IMG/VR virus record: IMGVR_UViG_3300042294_001786
Coordinates: 1 to 21,811 of that record
Strand: one strand, 5' to 3'
DNA: 21,811 nt
DNA from: a virus
The stretch's first letter is position 1, and every line of letters begins with the position of its first letter. The position numbers and the translations under genes were made by a program. The notes under the pieces are model-generated. The model had not been told where the DNA came from. It saw only the letters and a list, made by a program, of their open reading frames with translations, and did not search any database. This document shows, in pieces, positions 10,809 to 19,455 of this stretch.

Positions 10809-13289
10809 TTAATTTTTTAAAATGTCGATTTCTTGTTTTAATTCTTTTATTGCCGCAACTAATAAAGGTATAACTTCAGTATAGCTTAGTCCCATATAAC
10901 CTGTTGATTCATTGGTTACCACTGCTTCAGGTAGTACTTTTTCAACATCTTGAGCAATTAAGAATGAACGCTTTTTATCTTCTGAATCTGACAGATACCT
11001 ACCGATTACAGAACGCAAAGAAGATACTTTTTCTAATCCGTTTTCAATATCTACTAAATCAGTTTTTAATCTTTCATCTGAAGCTGCTAACCATGCAATA
11101 CCTCCTGATGCTAAATAAACACCACCACTACCACCTGACCTTATGTTTAATTCTGTAGTTGCTCCAGTAGTGCCCCCCATAAAAATTTGGGAAAAAGCAC
11201 CGCTTCTAGTTAATGCTAATTGGTTTCCTCCAGAATCAGCCTCAATACTAACTGGATAACTGCTAGACGAACCACTAATATTTAATTTTGCTCCTGTATC
11301 TGTTGTCGTTCCAATAAGTACATTTGATGTATCAGCTACAATTGTCATCATCGATGTTACCTGATTGCCATAACCTTTTGCTCCTTTAGCAAAAACAATT
11401 CTTCTACCGCCAACAGTATTACTATTATCAACTGCTATAGTCATATTAAAATAAGAACTTATAACCGCATTATCTGAATCAGTAAATTCAATCGTTGATG
11501 GACCTGATGAACTAGTTGAAGGTCGAATTGACAAAATTGATAAAGGACTAGTCGTCCCAATCCCAACGTTGCCGCTGGATAGAGTCATAGTTGGAGCAAA
11601 AGTATTAGCACCAGTTGCTCCAAAAGATAAAGTACTATTATTTGAGTGTATAAAAGGCGTTCCACTATTTACACCTATAAACATGGCAGCAGTTGCTCCG
11701 TCTGTAAATCGTGTAAATCCAGTCGTCCCTCCAGTCCCTTGAACTAATAACCTTTGACCTTGGTCTGTTGGTGTGCCAACAAGTAGGTTGCCGCCGCTTG
11801 TTAGGGTCATTGGTTGACTATATACAAATTCGCTGCCAGCACTACCGCTCCCTATTGTTCTCCAAGCGTGTTGCCCATTTTCCTGATAATAATCACTAGC
11901 AAAACCTGTATTTATACGAACCCATGAGGTAGCGGAAACATTTAGATAAGCATTATTTGATAGGTAAAAAGACCCTATTCCACTTGCTGTACTTGTTAAA
12001 GAGGCACCACTACTAAATTGAAATAATTTATAAGATGAATTAGTTGTGTTTGGAGTAATGCCAAAACCAATTGAATAAGTACCCTCTTGAATAATGCTAT
12101 TTCCAATCGTGCTTGCTCCTGTAAACTTTGGCAAGTAGTTAGTAGTTCCTGTTCCCGTGACTGGGTTAGTCAAAGCGTTTTGTTTGCCGTTAAATGTTGT
12201 CCAATCGGTACTCGATAACAAGCCATTTTGCGAGCCGCTGGCCGTTGCAATTGCTAAGGTAATAGTTCCGCTTGTTGTTATCGGAGTTGAGCCAATAGTG
12301 ACGCCGCTAGTCGCCGAGGATAAGCCGACAGAGGTAACCGTTCCAAGATTAGAAGTTTTGTTATTAAAAGTCGTCCAATCCGCCGAGCTTAAAGCGCCTC
12401 GATTTGTCGCGCTTGCCGTTGGTAAATTAAACGTATGAGTATCTGTTACGCTAGAAATTGCAAAGTCCGTTCCGCTAGTCCCAACCGTTAAATATTGCAC
12501 TTGGCTAGTAAGTCCGTTTAATGCAGTCAAGCCACTTGTAAACGTGGTTATAACTTGGCATAAATGATTATTCTCAGTATGTAAAGTAATTGTCCTACCT
12601 GAATGCGTCACATAATATCTAAGCGCCAATCTATCTGTTAAAGCTAGGACTGTCTCGGGAACTGCTAACGCGCTAAAATATGGGTTTAAGTTAGTTCCAA
12701 AAGCGATTAATTCAGGAGCCGAGCTGCTAGACGCAATTAATGTAAAGGTTGTGCCATTGTACTTGTAAAGCTCGATATAAAAGGACGGCGAGCCACCATT
12801 ACTTGACGCGCTAAAATAGGTTTCAAAATTCCAATTTCCAGCTGGAATAAGTAGTTTATTAGGGTCGCCAGCATCTGTAATAAATGAGGCAATATATCCA
12901 TCTGCGTTTATGCTTATGTCAGTTCCAGCGCCAAATATTGGCGTTTTGTTAAGTTCCTTATAAGCAACTCCTCCGATTGTGCCTTGCGAAACAGAACCAT
13001 TCAAATAGTAACTAACCGAAGAGCCTCCGCCCGTAGTTGCTGGAAAGTCAGCCAAAGAGCCGTCGCCTCTAATATATTGTCCAACCGTGCCAGCGCCTCC
13101 TAAAACTTGAGCGTCTGTAATAGACAACCCAGTTGAGGCAGTTGCAATGGTTACTGGCAAATGGTTTTGACCGCTTCCACTTGGGTCGACGGGATTTTGT
13201 CCCTCGGAAACAACAAAGCCTGGAGAGGCTGGAGTTGAGCCAGCTCTAACAACTTGCGCTCTAAATTTGCTAATATTTACGTCTTCCAT
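10809..13289 (-). CDS. Tail fibre/spike with C-terminal S74 self-cleaving chaperone, 826 aa
   Basis: The C-terminus (737-826) is an intramolecular chaperone: SDERLKTDLVDI carries the Ser737/Lys742 dyad for autocleavage, followed by AQDVEKVLPEAV and a final helix (IPLLVAAIKELKQEIDILKN). The long middle is Gly/Ser/Thr-rich with phage-fibre repeats, including two close units LSSADWTTFNNK and LSSTDWTTFNGK, GTVTSVGLSSATSG, and GNVGIGTTSPLSILS. The N-terminus (about 1-60) should attach to the baseplate. Trimerisation and cleavage of the chaperone are expected from the family. A C6 run on the + strand codes MGGTT here. It starts one base after the hub protein's stop and should bind the host receptor. 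Confidence 0.9.
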   Translation of the reverse strand: MEDVNISKFRAQVVRAGSTPASPGFVVSEGQNPVDPSGSGQNHLPVTIATASTGLSITDAQVLGGAGTVGQYIRGDGSLADFPATTGGGSSVSYYLNGSVSQGTIGGVAYKELNKTPIFGAGTDISINADGYIASFITDAGDPNKLLIPAGNWNFETYFSASSNGGSPSFYIELYKYNGTTFTLIASSSSAPELIAFGTNLNPYFSALAVPETVLALTDRLALRYYVTHSGRTITLHTENNHLCQVITTFTSGLTALNGLTSQVQYLTVGTSGTDFAISSVTDTHTFNLPTASATNRGALSSADWTTFNNKTSNLGTVTSVGLSSATSGVTIGSTPITTSGTITLAIATASGSQNGLLSSTDWTTFNGKQNALTNPVTGTGTTNYLPKFTGASTIGNSIIQEGTYSIGFGITPNTTNSSYKLFQFSSGASLTSTASGIGSFYLSNNAYLNVSATSWVRINTGFASDYYQENGQHAWRTIGSGSAGSEFVYSQPMTLTSGGNLLVGTPTDQGQRLLVQGTGGTTGFTRFTDGATAAMFIGVNSGTPFIHSNNSTLSFGATGANTFAPTMTLSSGNVGIGTTSPLSILSIRPSTSSSGPSTIEFTDSDNAVISSYFNMTIAVDNSNTVGGRRIVFAKGAKGYGNQVTSMMTIVADTSNVLIGTTTDTGAKLNISGSSSSYPVSIEADSGGNQLALTRSGAFSQIFMGGTTGATTELNIRSGGSGGVYLASGGIAWLAASDERLKTDLVDIENGLEKVSSLRSVIGRYLSDSEDKKRSFLIAQDVEKVLPEAVVTNESTGYMGLSYTEVIPLLVAAIKELKQEIDILKN

Positions 13290-16200
13290 TTATGTCGTTG
13301 GTTCTATTCCTAAATCGTAAAGCTCAATTCTCGCCGTTCCTTTTCTGCAATCAAGTTCGTAACTCATTAGCGCCCAATATCGTCCGTTAAACAAGAAACT
13401 TCTAAAAGGGTCGATTGGTCTTCGCTCAATCGTTGCTAAAACTCTGTAATTCGTTCGGCCTTTCAAGTTAGCTAATTCTTGCACGATAATATCTAGCAAA
13501 GGTAACTCTTCGACTCCATCTCGTGTCCAATCCGTAGAAACTGCATTGTCAAAATCTAGCAATCTAATCGCTGAAACTGAGTTGCTCGTAATTGCGTCTC
13601 CAATGTATGTATTGTAATCGGGATGCACGTTGGCATAAGGTGAGCCAGTAACCGCTTTAACTCCTAACTTTGACAAAGATAAGCCATCCGTTTTCTCAAT
13701 CTTTAAAGAGAGATTTTCATACCTTACAACGTATCTGTTAGCCGTTCCTCCGTTGCAAATTAGTTGATGCAATCGAATCTCAACCTCGCCGTCAACTGGG
13801 ACTAAAACGTTATTTATTGCAATGCTATTCCAAACAGAGCCAGCCGTAACCGCGAACTCCATGACCGTACTTGTGCCAGTCCAAGCAAAGGTTGTTGCTC
13901 CGCTTCTTGACAAGTATTGGTTGCCAATTTTAATCATTAATCCAACGGCATGAGCCGCTGGAGTAACCGCATAACTCGTGCTTACTCTTTCTACCATGTA
14001 TTGAAAGGTCAAAGAAATAGTATTAGCCGTCTCTTCTGCAATTGTAATGGCTCCTCCAGTTGTATTCGTGCTTGCTCTAATCCAAGATAATTCAGGATCA
14101 TCTATTCCATCCGTTGTGGTTGTTGTCCATATTTGCACATACTCCCCCCCTCCAGATACGTACTGCACCAATGCCGTACTTCCACTTGGAACGCTTGATG
14201 GCTGGTTACTTGGGATTGCCTTGTGATAATCCCAAAGCTTTAGTTGATAAATTCCGTTATAAGTAGAGCCTACTCCGTTTAAATTCCACTCCTCAATCGC
14301 AAACTTAGCGTCAAATATTCCGCCTTGGCTATTTGGGTCTAATACTCCAAGATTTAGATAAGAGTTAAATTCTGTAAATACTCTTCTAGCAGTTTCTTCC
14401 GGAGAGTTAATATCCGCATTTAGATCATCGCCGTTAACAATTGTAGTTGTTGCCGTTAAACTTAGGTCGGGCAAGAATTCGTACATTTTATAAGATAACT
14501 TGCCTAACTCGGTCAATCTCACAACATAAAATTGATTTTTCCACAAAAAAACTCGGCAAAGGAAAGGGTTAACCATTCTCTCAATCGTATCTTTTAAATA
14601 CAATTGCTCGTTTTCAATCCTTACGCCGTTGCTAAATTTAGCGTCTAGTCCATCGGTAAAGATTGCGTTTTGTGGCACGTTAAATTGACGGAAAACGCTT
14701 TCGTCATAATCCATTCTAGCCTCGTGTACTTCGCAACCAATAAAGACAGGTCTTTGATCTACAAATGATTGATTCAAAGCGCCAACAACTCCAGACAAAG
14801 CCTGTGTTCTAGGGTCAGGCCAAGAGGTAAAATTTGAGCGTATAGAATCAAATCCTTTTAATCCATCAACCGCAGTAAAAGAGAAAAGCTTTGGCCCACT
14901 CTTATATGGAGAGGTAATAAAGTCAGGCGCTATGTAGCCGCTAAAGAAAGATTGTATGCCTTCAAATTCTAAGTAATTAATTTTACTTGTTCCACTTGTT
15001 GCTCCAATTACAAAGGTATTATTTCCAAACGCAATCGATTCAAAAGTAGCAACTGAAGCCGCTGGTATTGCAGTCCAATTTATTGCGTTTGTAGAGTAAG
15101 CTATTCGGTTAGTTCCACTACTTCTAGTTGCAACAAAATATCCGTTTCCATAAGCTATTGACTCTGGAGAAAATGGTATTGAATTACTTATCCAAGTTAA
15201 TCCATCAACTGAATATCTTGAGCCAGTAGTAAATTTACCATCTGCAAAAAAAATTGTCGTAGAGTTAAAAACTGTTGCTTGCTCATCCCAATTTAAACCG
15301 TCATAAGAAGTAAAAGTTGTCCCTCCTGAAGATGCGCTACAAACCGCGACCCAAATTCCATTACCATAAGCAACACCGCTAAATGATGGATTTATACTTG
15401 TTGTTCTTGATGTCCAAGTAATTCCATTTGGTGATGTCATTATACGATTAGTTCCAGTACTAGCAACCGCAACATATAATCCATTTCCAAATGAAATATC
15501 TTGAAAAGTCATTACCTCACTAGGAGTTCTGCTTGTCCATGTTATTCCATCTGGTGAGGTATTAATATATGATGTTGGAACTCCTGAAGCAATTACAAAA
15601 CCAATGGCTACAAATTGACCATTTCCATAAGTAACGTGTTCAGCACCTAAATAACCGCCACTTGTCCAAGTAATTCCATCCGAAGAATATTGCACATTTG
15701 CAAAAACACCAACAAAAAACCCATTTCCATAAGCCATGCCTCTAAAACCTCCAGTTGGAGAAGCGGCTTGCCAATCAGTAATATCGTTGTTTGCGCTAAC
15801 TTGATTTAACGCAACTCTCCAAGTCCGATTGCCACCAACAAGAAACTCGTTAAAATCTCCAGTCTCGCCAGCAATTGTAAAGTCAACCGAGGAGCCAATA
15901 ATTGTCTCTAATGGGTCGTTTCCAGTATTACCCCAATTGTATGTAATATCGTTAATCAGCAAAGGTGTAACCGCTCCTGAATAGCCAGTTCTGAAAATTT
16001 GCAAGTTCCAAACATTGCCTCCGTAGTTTGTAGCATACCCCCCCTCATATTTTAGACCGTAGTCATTTACAGGCGCGTTTTGGCCTGTTAAAACAACATA
16101 GGCTTTAACATCCTCACTAGGCATCGTGTAGCTAAACGACAAACTAGAAGACAAGAAAGTATTGCCTGGCGAAGTATACCACATTGCGGTATGATAACCA

Positions 16201-16328
16201 GAGCCTGGCGCAACTGCAATTGTCAATACATCGCCTTCGGTATAGAATTCTAAAGGAGTAACCCCGTTAACCGTAATCGTGCCAAGACCTTCTCGAACTG
16301 CAAGGAGTAATCTATAATCGTTAGCCAT
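13290..16328 (-). CDS. Baseplate/tail hub protein with inserted beta-propeller, 1012 aa
   Basis: A large protein between tape measure and fibre, the place of the tail hub. In order: about residues 10-80 resemble a divergent InlB B-repeat (GTITVNGVTPLEFYTEGD, then AVAPGSGYHTAMWY), an Ig-like fold; 85-175 is a first hub part ending GGNRTWRVALN; 178-455 is a propeller of seven repeats (YGNGxFVxV then SPDGITWTS); 456 onward returns to hub sequence, FFSGYIAPDF and FTAVDGLKGFDSI; the rest is beta-rich to the end (ARIELYDLGIEPTT). In relatives as I recall them, the WRV strand runs nearly straight into the F-x-G-x-x-x-PD strand, so the propeller looks like an insertion. C7 runs at 14144 and 16038 code Gly pairs. 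It should close the tail tube and carry host-binding parts. Confidence 0.82.
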   Translation of the reverse strand: MANDYRLLLAVREGLGTITVNGVTPLEFYTEGDVLTIAVAPGSGYHTAMWYTSPGNTFLSSSLSFSYTMPSEDVKAYVVLTGQNAPVNDYGLKYEGGYATNYGGNVWNLQIFRTGYSGAVTPLLINDITYNWGNTGNDPLETIIGSSVDFTIAGETGDFNEFLVGGNRTWRVALNQVSANNDITDWQAASPTGGFRGMAYGNGFFVGVFANVQYSSDGITWTSGGYLGAEHVTYGNGQFVAIGFVIASGVPTSYINTSPDGITWTSRTPSEVMTFQDISFGNGLYVAVASTGTNRIMTSPNGITWTSRTTSINPSFSGVAYGNGIWVAVCSASSGGTTFTSYDGLNWDEQATVFNSTTIFFADGKFTTGSRYSVDGLTWISNSIPFSPESIAYGNGYFVATRSSGTNRIAYSTNAINWTAIPAASVATFESIAFGNNTFVIGATSGTSKINYLEFEGIQSFFSGYIAPDFITSPYKSGPKLFSFTAVDGLKGFDSIRSNFTSWPDPRTQALSGVVGALNQSFVDQRPVFIGCEVHEARMDYDESVFRQFNVPQNAIFTDGLDAKFSNGVRIENEQLYLKDTIERMVNPFLCRVFLWKNQFYVVRLTELGKLSYKMYEFLPDLSLTATTTIVNGDDLNADINSPEETARRVFTEFNSYLNLGVLDPNSQGGIFDAKFAIEEWNLNGVGSTYNGIYQLKLWDYHKAIPSNQPSSVPSGSTALVQYVSGGGEYVQIWTTTTTDGIDDPELSWIRASTNTTGGAITIAEETANTISLTFQYMVERVSTSYAVTPAAHAVGLMIKIGNQYLSRSGATTFAWTGTSTVMEFAVTAGSVWNSIAINNVLVPVDGEVEIRLHQLICNGGTANRYVVRYENLSLKIEKTDGLSLSKLGVKAVTGSPYANVHPDYNTYIGDAITSNSVSAIRLLDFDNAVSTDWTRDGVEELPLLDIIVQELANLKGRTNYRVLATIERRPIDPFRSFLFNGRYWALMSYELDCRKGTARIELYDLGIEPTT
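14964..15797 (-). repeat. Seven-blade beta-propeller repeat region inside the hub gene
   Basis: Repeats begin near residues 195, 230, 275, 316, 357, 388 and 429, each of about 30-45 residues: 'F-x-x-(V/I)-x-(Y/F)-G-N-G-x-(F/Y/W)-V-A-V' then 'Y-S-x-D-G-I-T-W-T-S'. The SPDGITWTS units are Asp-box-like. The last blade lacks its TW strand, and an unmatched DITDWQAAS strand precedes the first, which would close the ring by velcro strand exchange. The blades are also visible in DNA as recurring CCATTTCCATAAGC-type words. Sialidase active-site arginines are not evident, so binding is likelier than catalysis. Confidence 0.75.
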
Positions 16329-18325
16329 TAGCCTTTATTTATCTTATTGTTTGCCTGTCCTAAAACATAAACCAAATCATTGCCTTTTACTACAAACTCG
16401 CCGCTTACATCTCTGTTTTGAGCGAATAAGCCTCCTTGTCCACCTCCAGCAAAAGAAGTTCCTCCGCCAACACCTGAGGTTCCAACAGATGATCCACCAC
16501 CACCTCCTCCTCCTCCTCTTGAACTACTTCCCAAACTTTTAGCTTTATTTGATACAAAACCAGCCAATGCAACTAAAGCTACACCAGCAGCAATTGCTAC
16601 AGCTGGATTAAGACTTGTCAAAGCCTTTTTTATACCTTCAACTGCAAGACCAGTTGCAATGGCTAATTGTCCTAGTTGATTTAAAATACCAGCTAATCCT
16701 CCAAGCAATGCACCTCCAGCTGCTTTAATTACGTTGCCACCACTTGCCAAAGCGTCACCAATTGCGAAAGCCATGTCACCAAGTGTATTTTCTGCGCCTT
16801 GTTCTAAAATAGCAAATGTTTCATTAACAAAAGCTTGAGTTTCTGACAATCTGCCAATAAATGAATCTAATGAAGTAAATCCTTCAGCAGCACCGTTTGC
16901 AATTGCCGCGTAAAATTGCTCAACACCTATTCCACTTCCTTTTAATGCTAGATTTAAAGCATCAAGAGCTTGAATTTGGCTTTGAATGTTTTCTAAATTA
17001 GCCTCTGGTAGTTCAAATTTATTTCTATCTGGAAGAATTGGATCAAATGAAACTGTAGGGAGCTTCAAATCAATATTTTGTATTTCTTCAAAACTTCTTT
17101 TTAGTTTATTACTTGATTCGCTGCTTTTCTCTGATAGTTGAAAAAAGTCAGTTAATTCCAAATTAAGATTAAAAAACTCATCTTTCAATTGGCTTGTAGC
17201 CGTATTATTTTTAACTAACTCACTTTGAGTTTTAGGTGCAACAACATTTCCTAGTAAATTTAATTCCTTATTTACGTTTATAATTGCATCTCCTAAATCA
17301 ACTAAAGCGAAATCAACTGTTCTGTCTCCAAAAATTTGCGCTAGAGTTGTTCCATTTTTATTAATTTGGATTCCTCTTTCTGATATTTTTCCTAATAAAT
17401 CTTCTCTTTGCTTTAATAAATTGTTTTGTAAACTTACCTCATTTTGCTCTTTTTGAATTATTTCAAATCTTTCTTTAGCTAAATCAACTAACTTTTCCTC
17501 AATTGCAATTGCAGCTGCTCTTTGTGTAATTGCACTAACCACTTTTAGATAAGCATCTCCAAGACCATTTGCCAAAGCTTTTTCTTGAGTAATATTACTT
17601 AAAATAGTAGGATACTCCTCTTTTAGCTTTTTATATGCCGCAATTCTTGTTGATTGAGGTTGATTTGTATCGTTTAAAGCCTTATTTAATAAATCTAATT
17701 GTACTAATTCATTTGCTGTTCCTTTAGATCCTGCTAATCTAGCTTGCTGAACTGCACCTAAAGAATCTATTACCTTTCTTAAAGTTTGGTCAAAAGTTTG
17801 GGTTTCTTTTTCTAAATCCTTTGTCTCTTCTTTTGAATCAAAAACCCCCATTTGATAGGCAGTTAATGCGGTAGTAATTAAAGAAACTACTAAAAATAAA
17901 GCATTTCCAGGAGAAATTATTTGTAAAAAAGCCTGTTTAAGAGCAGCTCCTGTTGAAGTACTTGTATTCCTTAATTCTTGAAAAGAGAAAGCTAGTTGTT
18001 GAATGTTGTTACCAACACCAATAATTCCAAAAGGAGCATCTTGAATAATTCTTGCAAAGTCTACTCCAACAGCGTTGTAACTTCTTGTAGCTTTAGTTAA
18101 AGGCTCAATTCCAGTGCTTTTTAATTTACTTATTGCTGCTTGAGTTTGAGCAAGCTTTACGTTTAAGTTAGCAATCTCTGGCAAATCAGTTGCAGCTCTT
18201 AAAGCCTTATCTAAATCTAAAGCTTGCTTTTCAAGGGCTCCAATAATTCCAATTGATTGTCCAAAGCCTTTTTTAAGCCCATCAATTACCGCTCCAATTT
18301 CAACGTCTATTCTTGGATTTGCCAT
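16328..18325 (-). CDS. Tail tape measure protein, 665 aa
   Basis: The layout is that of a tape measure: a helical N-terminal part with heptad character (about 28-80), a hydrophobic segment (about 139-158, GNALFLVVSLITTALTAYQM), long helical stretches (220-480), and hydrophobic helices near the C-terminus (about 505-590, e.g. AVAIAAGVALVALAGFV). Then comes a Gly-rich linker with eight Gly in a row (about 604-611) and a terminal FVVKGNDLVYVLGQANNK motif. It sets tail length; by the usual rule of about 1.5 angstrom per residue, 665 residues suggest a tail near 100 nm. It overlaps the tail chaperone frame by 26 bp and meets the hub gene by a 1-bp overlap. Confidence 0.9.
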   Translation of the reverse strand: MANPRIDVEIGAVIDGLKKGFGQSIGIIGALEKQALDLDKALRAATDLPEIANLNVKLAQTQAAISKLKSTGIEPLTKATRSYNAVGVDFARIIQDAPFGIIGVGNNIQQLAFSFQELRNTSTSTGAALKQAFLQIISPGNALFLVVSLITTALTAYQMGVFDSKEETKDLEKETQTFDQTLRKVIDSLGAVQQARLAGSKGTANELVQLDLLNKALNDTNQPQSTRIAAYKKLKEEYPTILSNITQEKALANGLGDAYLKVVSAITQRAAAIAIEEKLVDLAKERFEIIQKEQNEVSLQNNLLKQREDLLGKISERGIQINKNGTTLAQIFGDRTVDFALVDLGDAIINVNKELNLLGNVVAPKTQSELVKNNTATSQLKDEFFNLNLELTDFFQLSEKSSESSNKLKRSFEEIQNIDLKLPTVSFDPILPDRNKFELPEANLENIQSQIQALDALNLALKGSGIGVEQFYAAIANGAAEGFTSLDSFIGRLSETQAFVNETFAILEQGAENTLGDMAFAIGDALASGGNVIKAAGGALLGGLAGILNQLGQLAIATGLAVEGIKKALTSLNPAVAIAAGVALVALAGFVSNKAKSLGSSSRGGGGGGGGSSVGTSGVGGGTSFAGGGQGGLFAQNRDVSGEFVVKGNDLVYVLGQANNKINKG
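16494..16518 (-). repeat. Triplet repeat coding the Gly run of the tape measure protein
   Basis: On the + strand CCA and CCT triplets repeat about eight times, coding GGA/GGT glycines on the minus strand. Such a microsatellite can change length by slippage in steps of whole codons, altering a flexible linker without breaking the frame. Confidence 0.6.
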
Positions 18326-18617
18326 TTCTTTCTAGTTTACTTGCAATTTCCAACAATTTCTTTGCTTTAGCAAAGTCTTGCGGTGTTGTCTCCAATGGCT
18401 TGCCAAAGTTATCCCAAGGCAATGGCCAAAGTTTTAAAGGGTCTAAATTAGCTCCTTTCTTTAAATGTGGTTGTAATCCTATTATTGCATGAGTTCTCAT
18501 TGCCTCAACCATGTCTTTTTGGTCAATCTCGTGTCCTTTTATCAATGCCTTTAACTCTTTCCTACTTAAACAAAAAAGCTGCTCATAAGGGAGTTTTGTC
18601 CTACCTACGAGCAGCAT
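18300..18617 (-). CDS. Tail assembly chaperone, distal part (T-like), probably made only by -1 frameshift
   Basis: The frame holds 105 residues from its first ATG (MLLVGRTKLPYEQLFCLSRK ... IASKLERNGKSKNRR), but it is open without a stop back to 18665, inside the end of the upstream chaperone gene, and lies in its -1 frame. An A9 run there gives a perfect slippery heptamer. A shift would join about 107 residues of the first protein to 121 of this frame, near 228 residues, just as gpG-gpGT of lambda-like phages. So independent initiation at this ATG is probably not the main route. The fusion would recruit tail tube subunits to the tape measure, whose gene follows with a 26-bp overlap. Confidence 0.8.
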   Translation of the reverse strand: MLLVGRTKLPYEQLFCLSRKELKALIKGHEIDQKDMVEAMRTHAIIGLQPHLKKGANLDPLKLWPLPWDNFGKPLETTPQDFAKAKKLLEIASKLERNGKSKNRR

Positions 18618-18626
18618 TAAATTTTC

Positions 18627-18671
18627 GCGAGCTGAATAATCCTCGCTTTCGTCTTCACTTATGTTTTTTTT
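18627..18671 (-). promoter_or_regulatory. -1 programmed frameshift site (slippery A-run and downstream hairpin)
   Basis: The minus strand reads G followed by nine A, in frame as GAA AAA AAA ACA; the heptamer A AAA AAA (18665-18671) fits the X XXY YYZ rule exactly. The zero frame ends at TAA (18659-18661), only two codons later. A possible stimulating stem GCGAG/CTCGC (18642-18646 with 18627-18631) starts 18 bases after the slip, further than usual, so its role is uncertain. Confidence 0.75.
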
Positions 18672-18985
18672 TCTTGGCTTTCGCCAACGCCTAACTCTAA
18701 AAGTAAGTCGGATAAAACATTGTTAAACAATTTCATTACATCCTTGCCCTCAATCCAAACTTTTAACTCGTCTAAGCTTACTGAATTTGTTGACTTACGC
18801 AAGCAAGCAACTTTGTGGCATTCATGTAGTAAAGCGTAAATGTAATCTAGCTTAGGTATTGAACTTCCTGTAAAAGCTTCTCCAATTCCTAGTCCTGTAG
18901 AATCTTCAAAGTTTGCCAAAGACCCAAGATTTGGGTAAAAGAAAATCTCTCCTTCTTTAAAAGGAGCTGAATGGTACTTAGCCAT
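18659..18985 (-). CDS. Tail assembly chaperone, proximal part (G-like), 108 aa
   Basis: Soluble, alpha/beta, with YIYALLHECHKVACLRK and a C-terminal helix (VMKLFNNVLSDLLLELGVGE) before the ending SQEKKT. Its place between tail tube and tape measure genes and its end in a slippery A-run followed by an open -1 frame are the hallmarks of the shorter tail chaperone in long-tailed phages, even though sequence is poorly conserved in this family. The ratio of short to extended form should be set by frameshift rate. It starts 9 bp after the tail tube stop. Confidence 0.82.
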   Translation of the reverse strand: MAKYHSAPFKEGEIFFYPNLGSLANFEDSTGLGIGEAFTGSSIPKLDYIYALLHECHKVACLRKSTNSVSLDELKVWIEGKDVMKLFNNVLSDLLLELGVGESQEKKT

Positions 18986-18994
18986 ATATTTTGT

Positions 18995-19411
18995 TTAGGT
19001 TGGTATTACGCTAATAACAGGAGCGCCAGCAAAGTCGAAAGTTCCTGAGAATGAAACTTGAGAGTTTCTTTCAGCGGTAATTTCAATTGAGTTTAACTGA
19101 GCATCAACTGTAATGATTTTATCTCCTGAGTCAGTACCTCCAAAAACCAATTCAAATACTTTTCCGATGTCTTCCATCAAGTCAAAAGCTGAAAGGTTAG
19201 ATACTCCAGTAGATGCAAAATCTAGGTCTCCTGAGAAAGAGAAAGAACCTGATTTGTCTCCGCCTTCAAGTCTAACTCCATAGTCTCCGGTGCAATCGTT
19301 TCTAACGGTTACAGATTCGTTGGAGATGGAAACTGAAGCGGAAGTTTTACAAACGACAGGAAGAGAGTTCCACTCGAAAGTAAAGAAATTGCCTAATTGA
19401 TATGTTGCCAT
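18995..19411 (-). CDS. Major tail tube protein, 138 aa
   Basis: Short beta-rich protein: MATYQLGNFFTFEWNSLPVV, VSISNESVTVRND, SGSFSFSGDLDFAS, and EITAERNSQVSFSGTFDF. The repeated pattern of a 'strand, G-D-K-S-G-S-F-S, strand' sandwich followed by a closing SFSGTFDF unit fits TP901-1/lambda-type tail tube proteins, in size as well. Hexamer rings of it stack to form the tube. A good promoter candidate precedes it, which agrees with the need for high expression. It is followed closely by the two chaperone frames. Confidence 0.82.
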   Translation of the reverse strand: MATYQLGNFFTFEWNSLPVVCKTSASVSISNESVTVRNDCTGDYGVRLEGGDKSGSFSFSGDLDFASTGVSNLSAFDLMEDIGKVFELVFGGTDSGDKIITVDAQLNSIEITAERNSQVSFSGTFDFAGAPVISVIPT

Positions 19412-19427
19412 TGCTTATTCGTTTTAA

Positions 19428-19455
19428 CAAATATACATAAAATTTTAATTATCAA
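19428..19455 (-). promoter_or_regulatory. Bacteroidota-type promoter before the tail tube gene
   Basis: The minus strand has TATATTTG (19428-19435), an exact TAnnTTTG -7 element, with TTG (19453-19455) 17 bases upstream as a -33 candidate. The start codon lies 16 bases downstream, in an A/T-rich leader. This gap of 40 bp is one of few in the structural operon, and it precedes the most abundant tail protein. Confidence 0.55.

Noticed and set aside
12157-12438. Plus-strand 93-codon ORF inside the tail fibre gene
   Set aside because: It is the antisense of a Thr/Ser/Gly-rich repeat, which avoids stops on the other strand by composition; no motif of its own.
14964-15797. Sialidase or other glycosidase activity for the propeller
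   Set aside because: Asp-box-like turns are present, but the arginine triad and catalytic acids of sialidases are not evident; binding role preferred.
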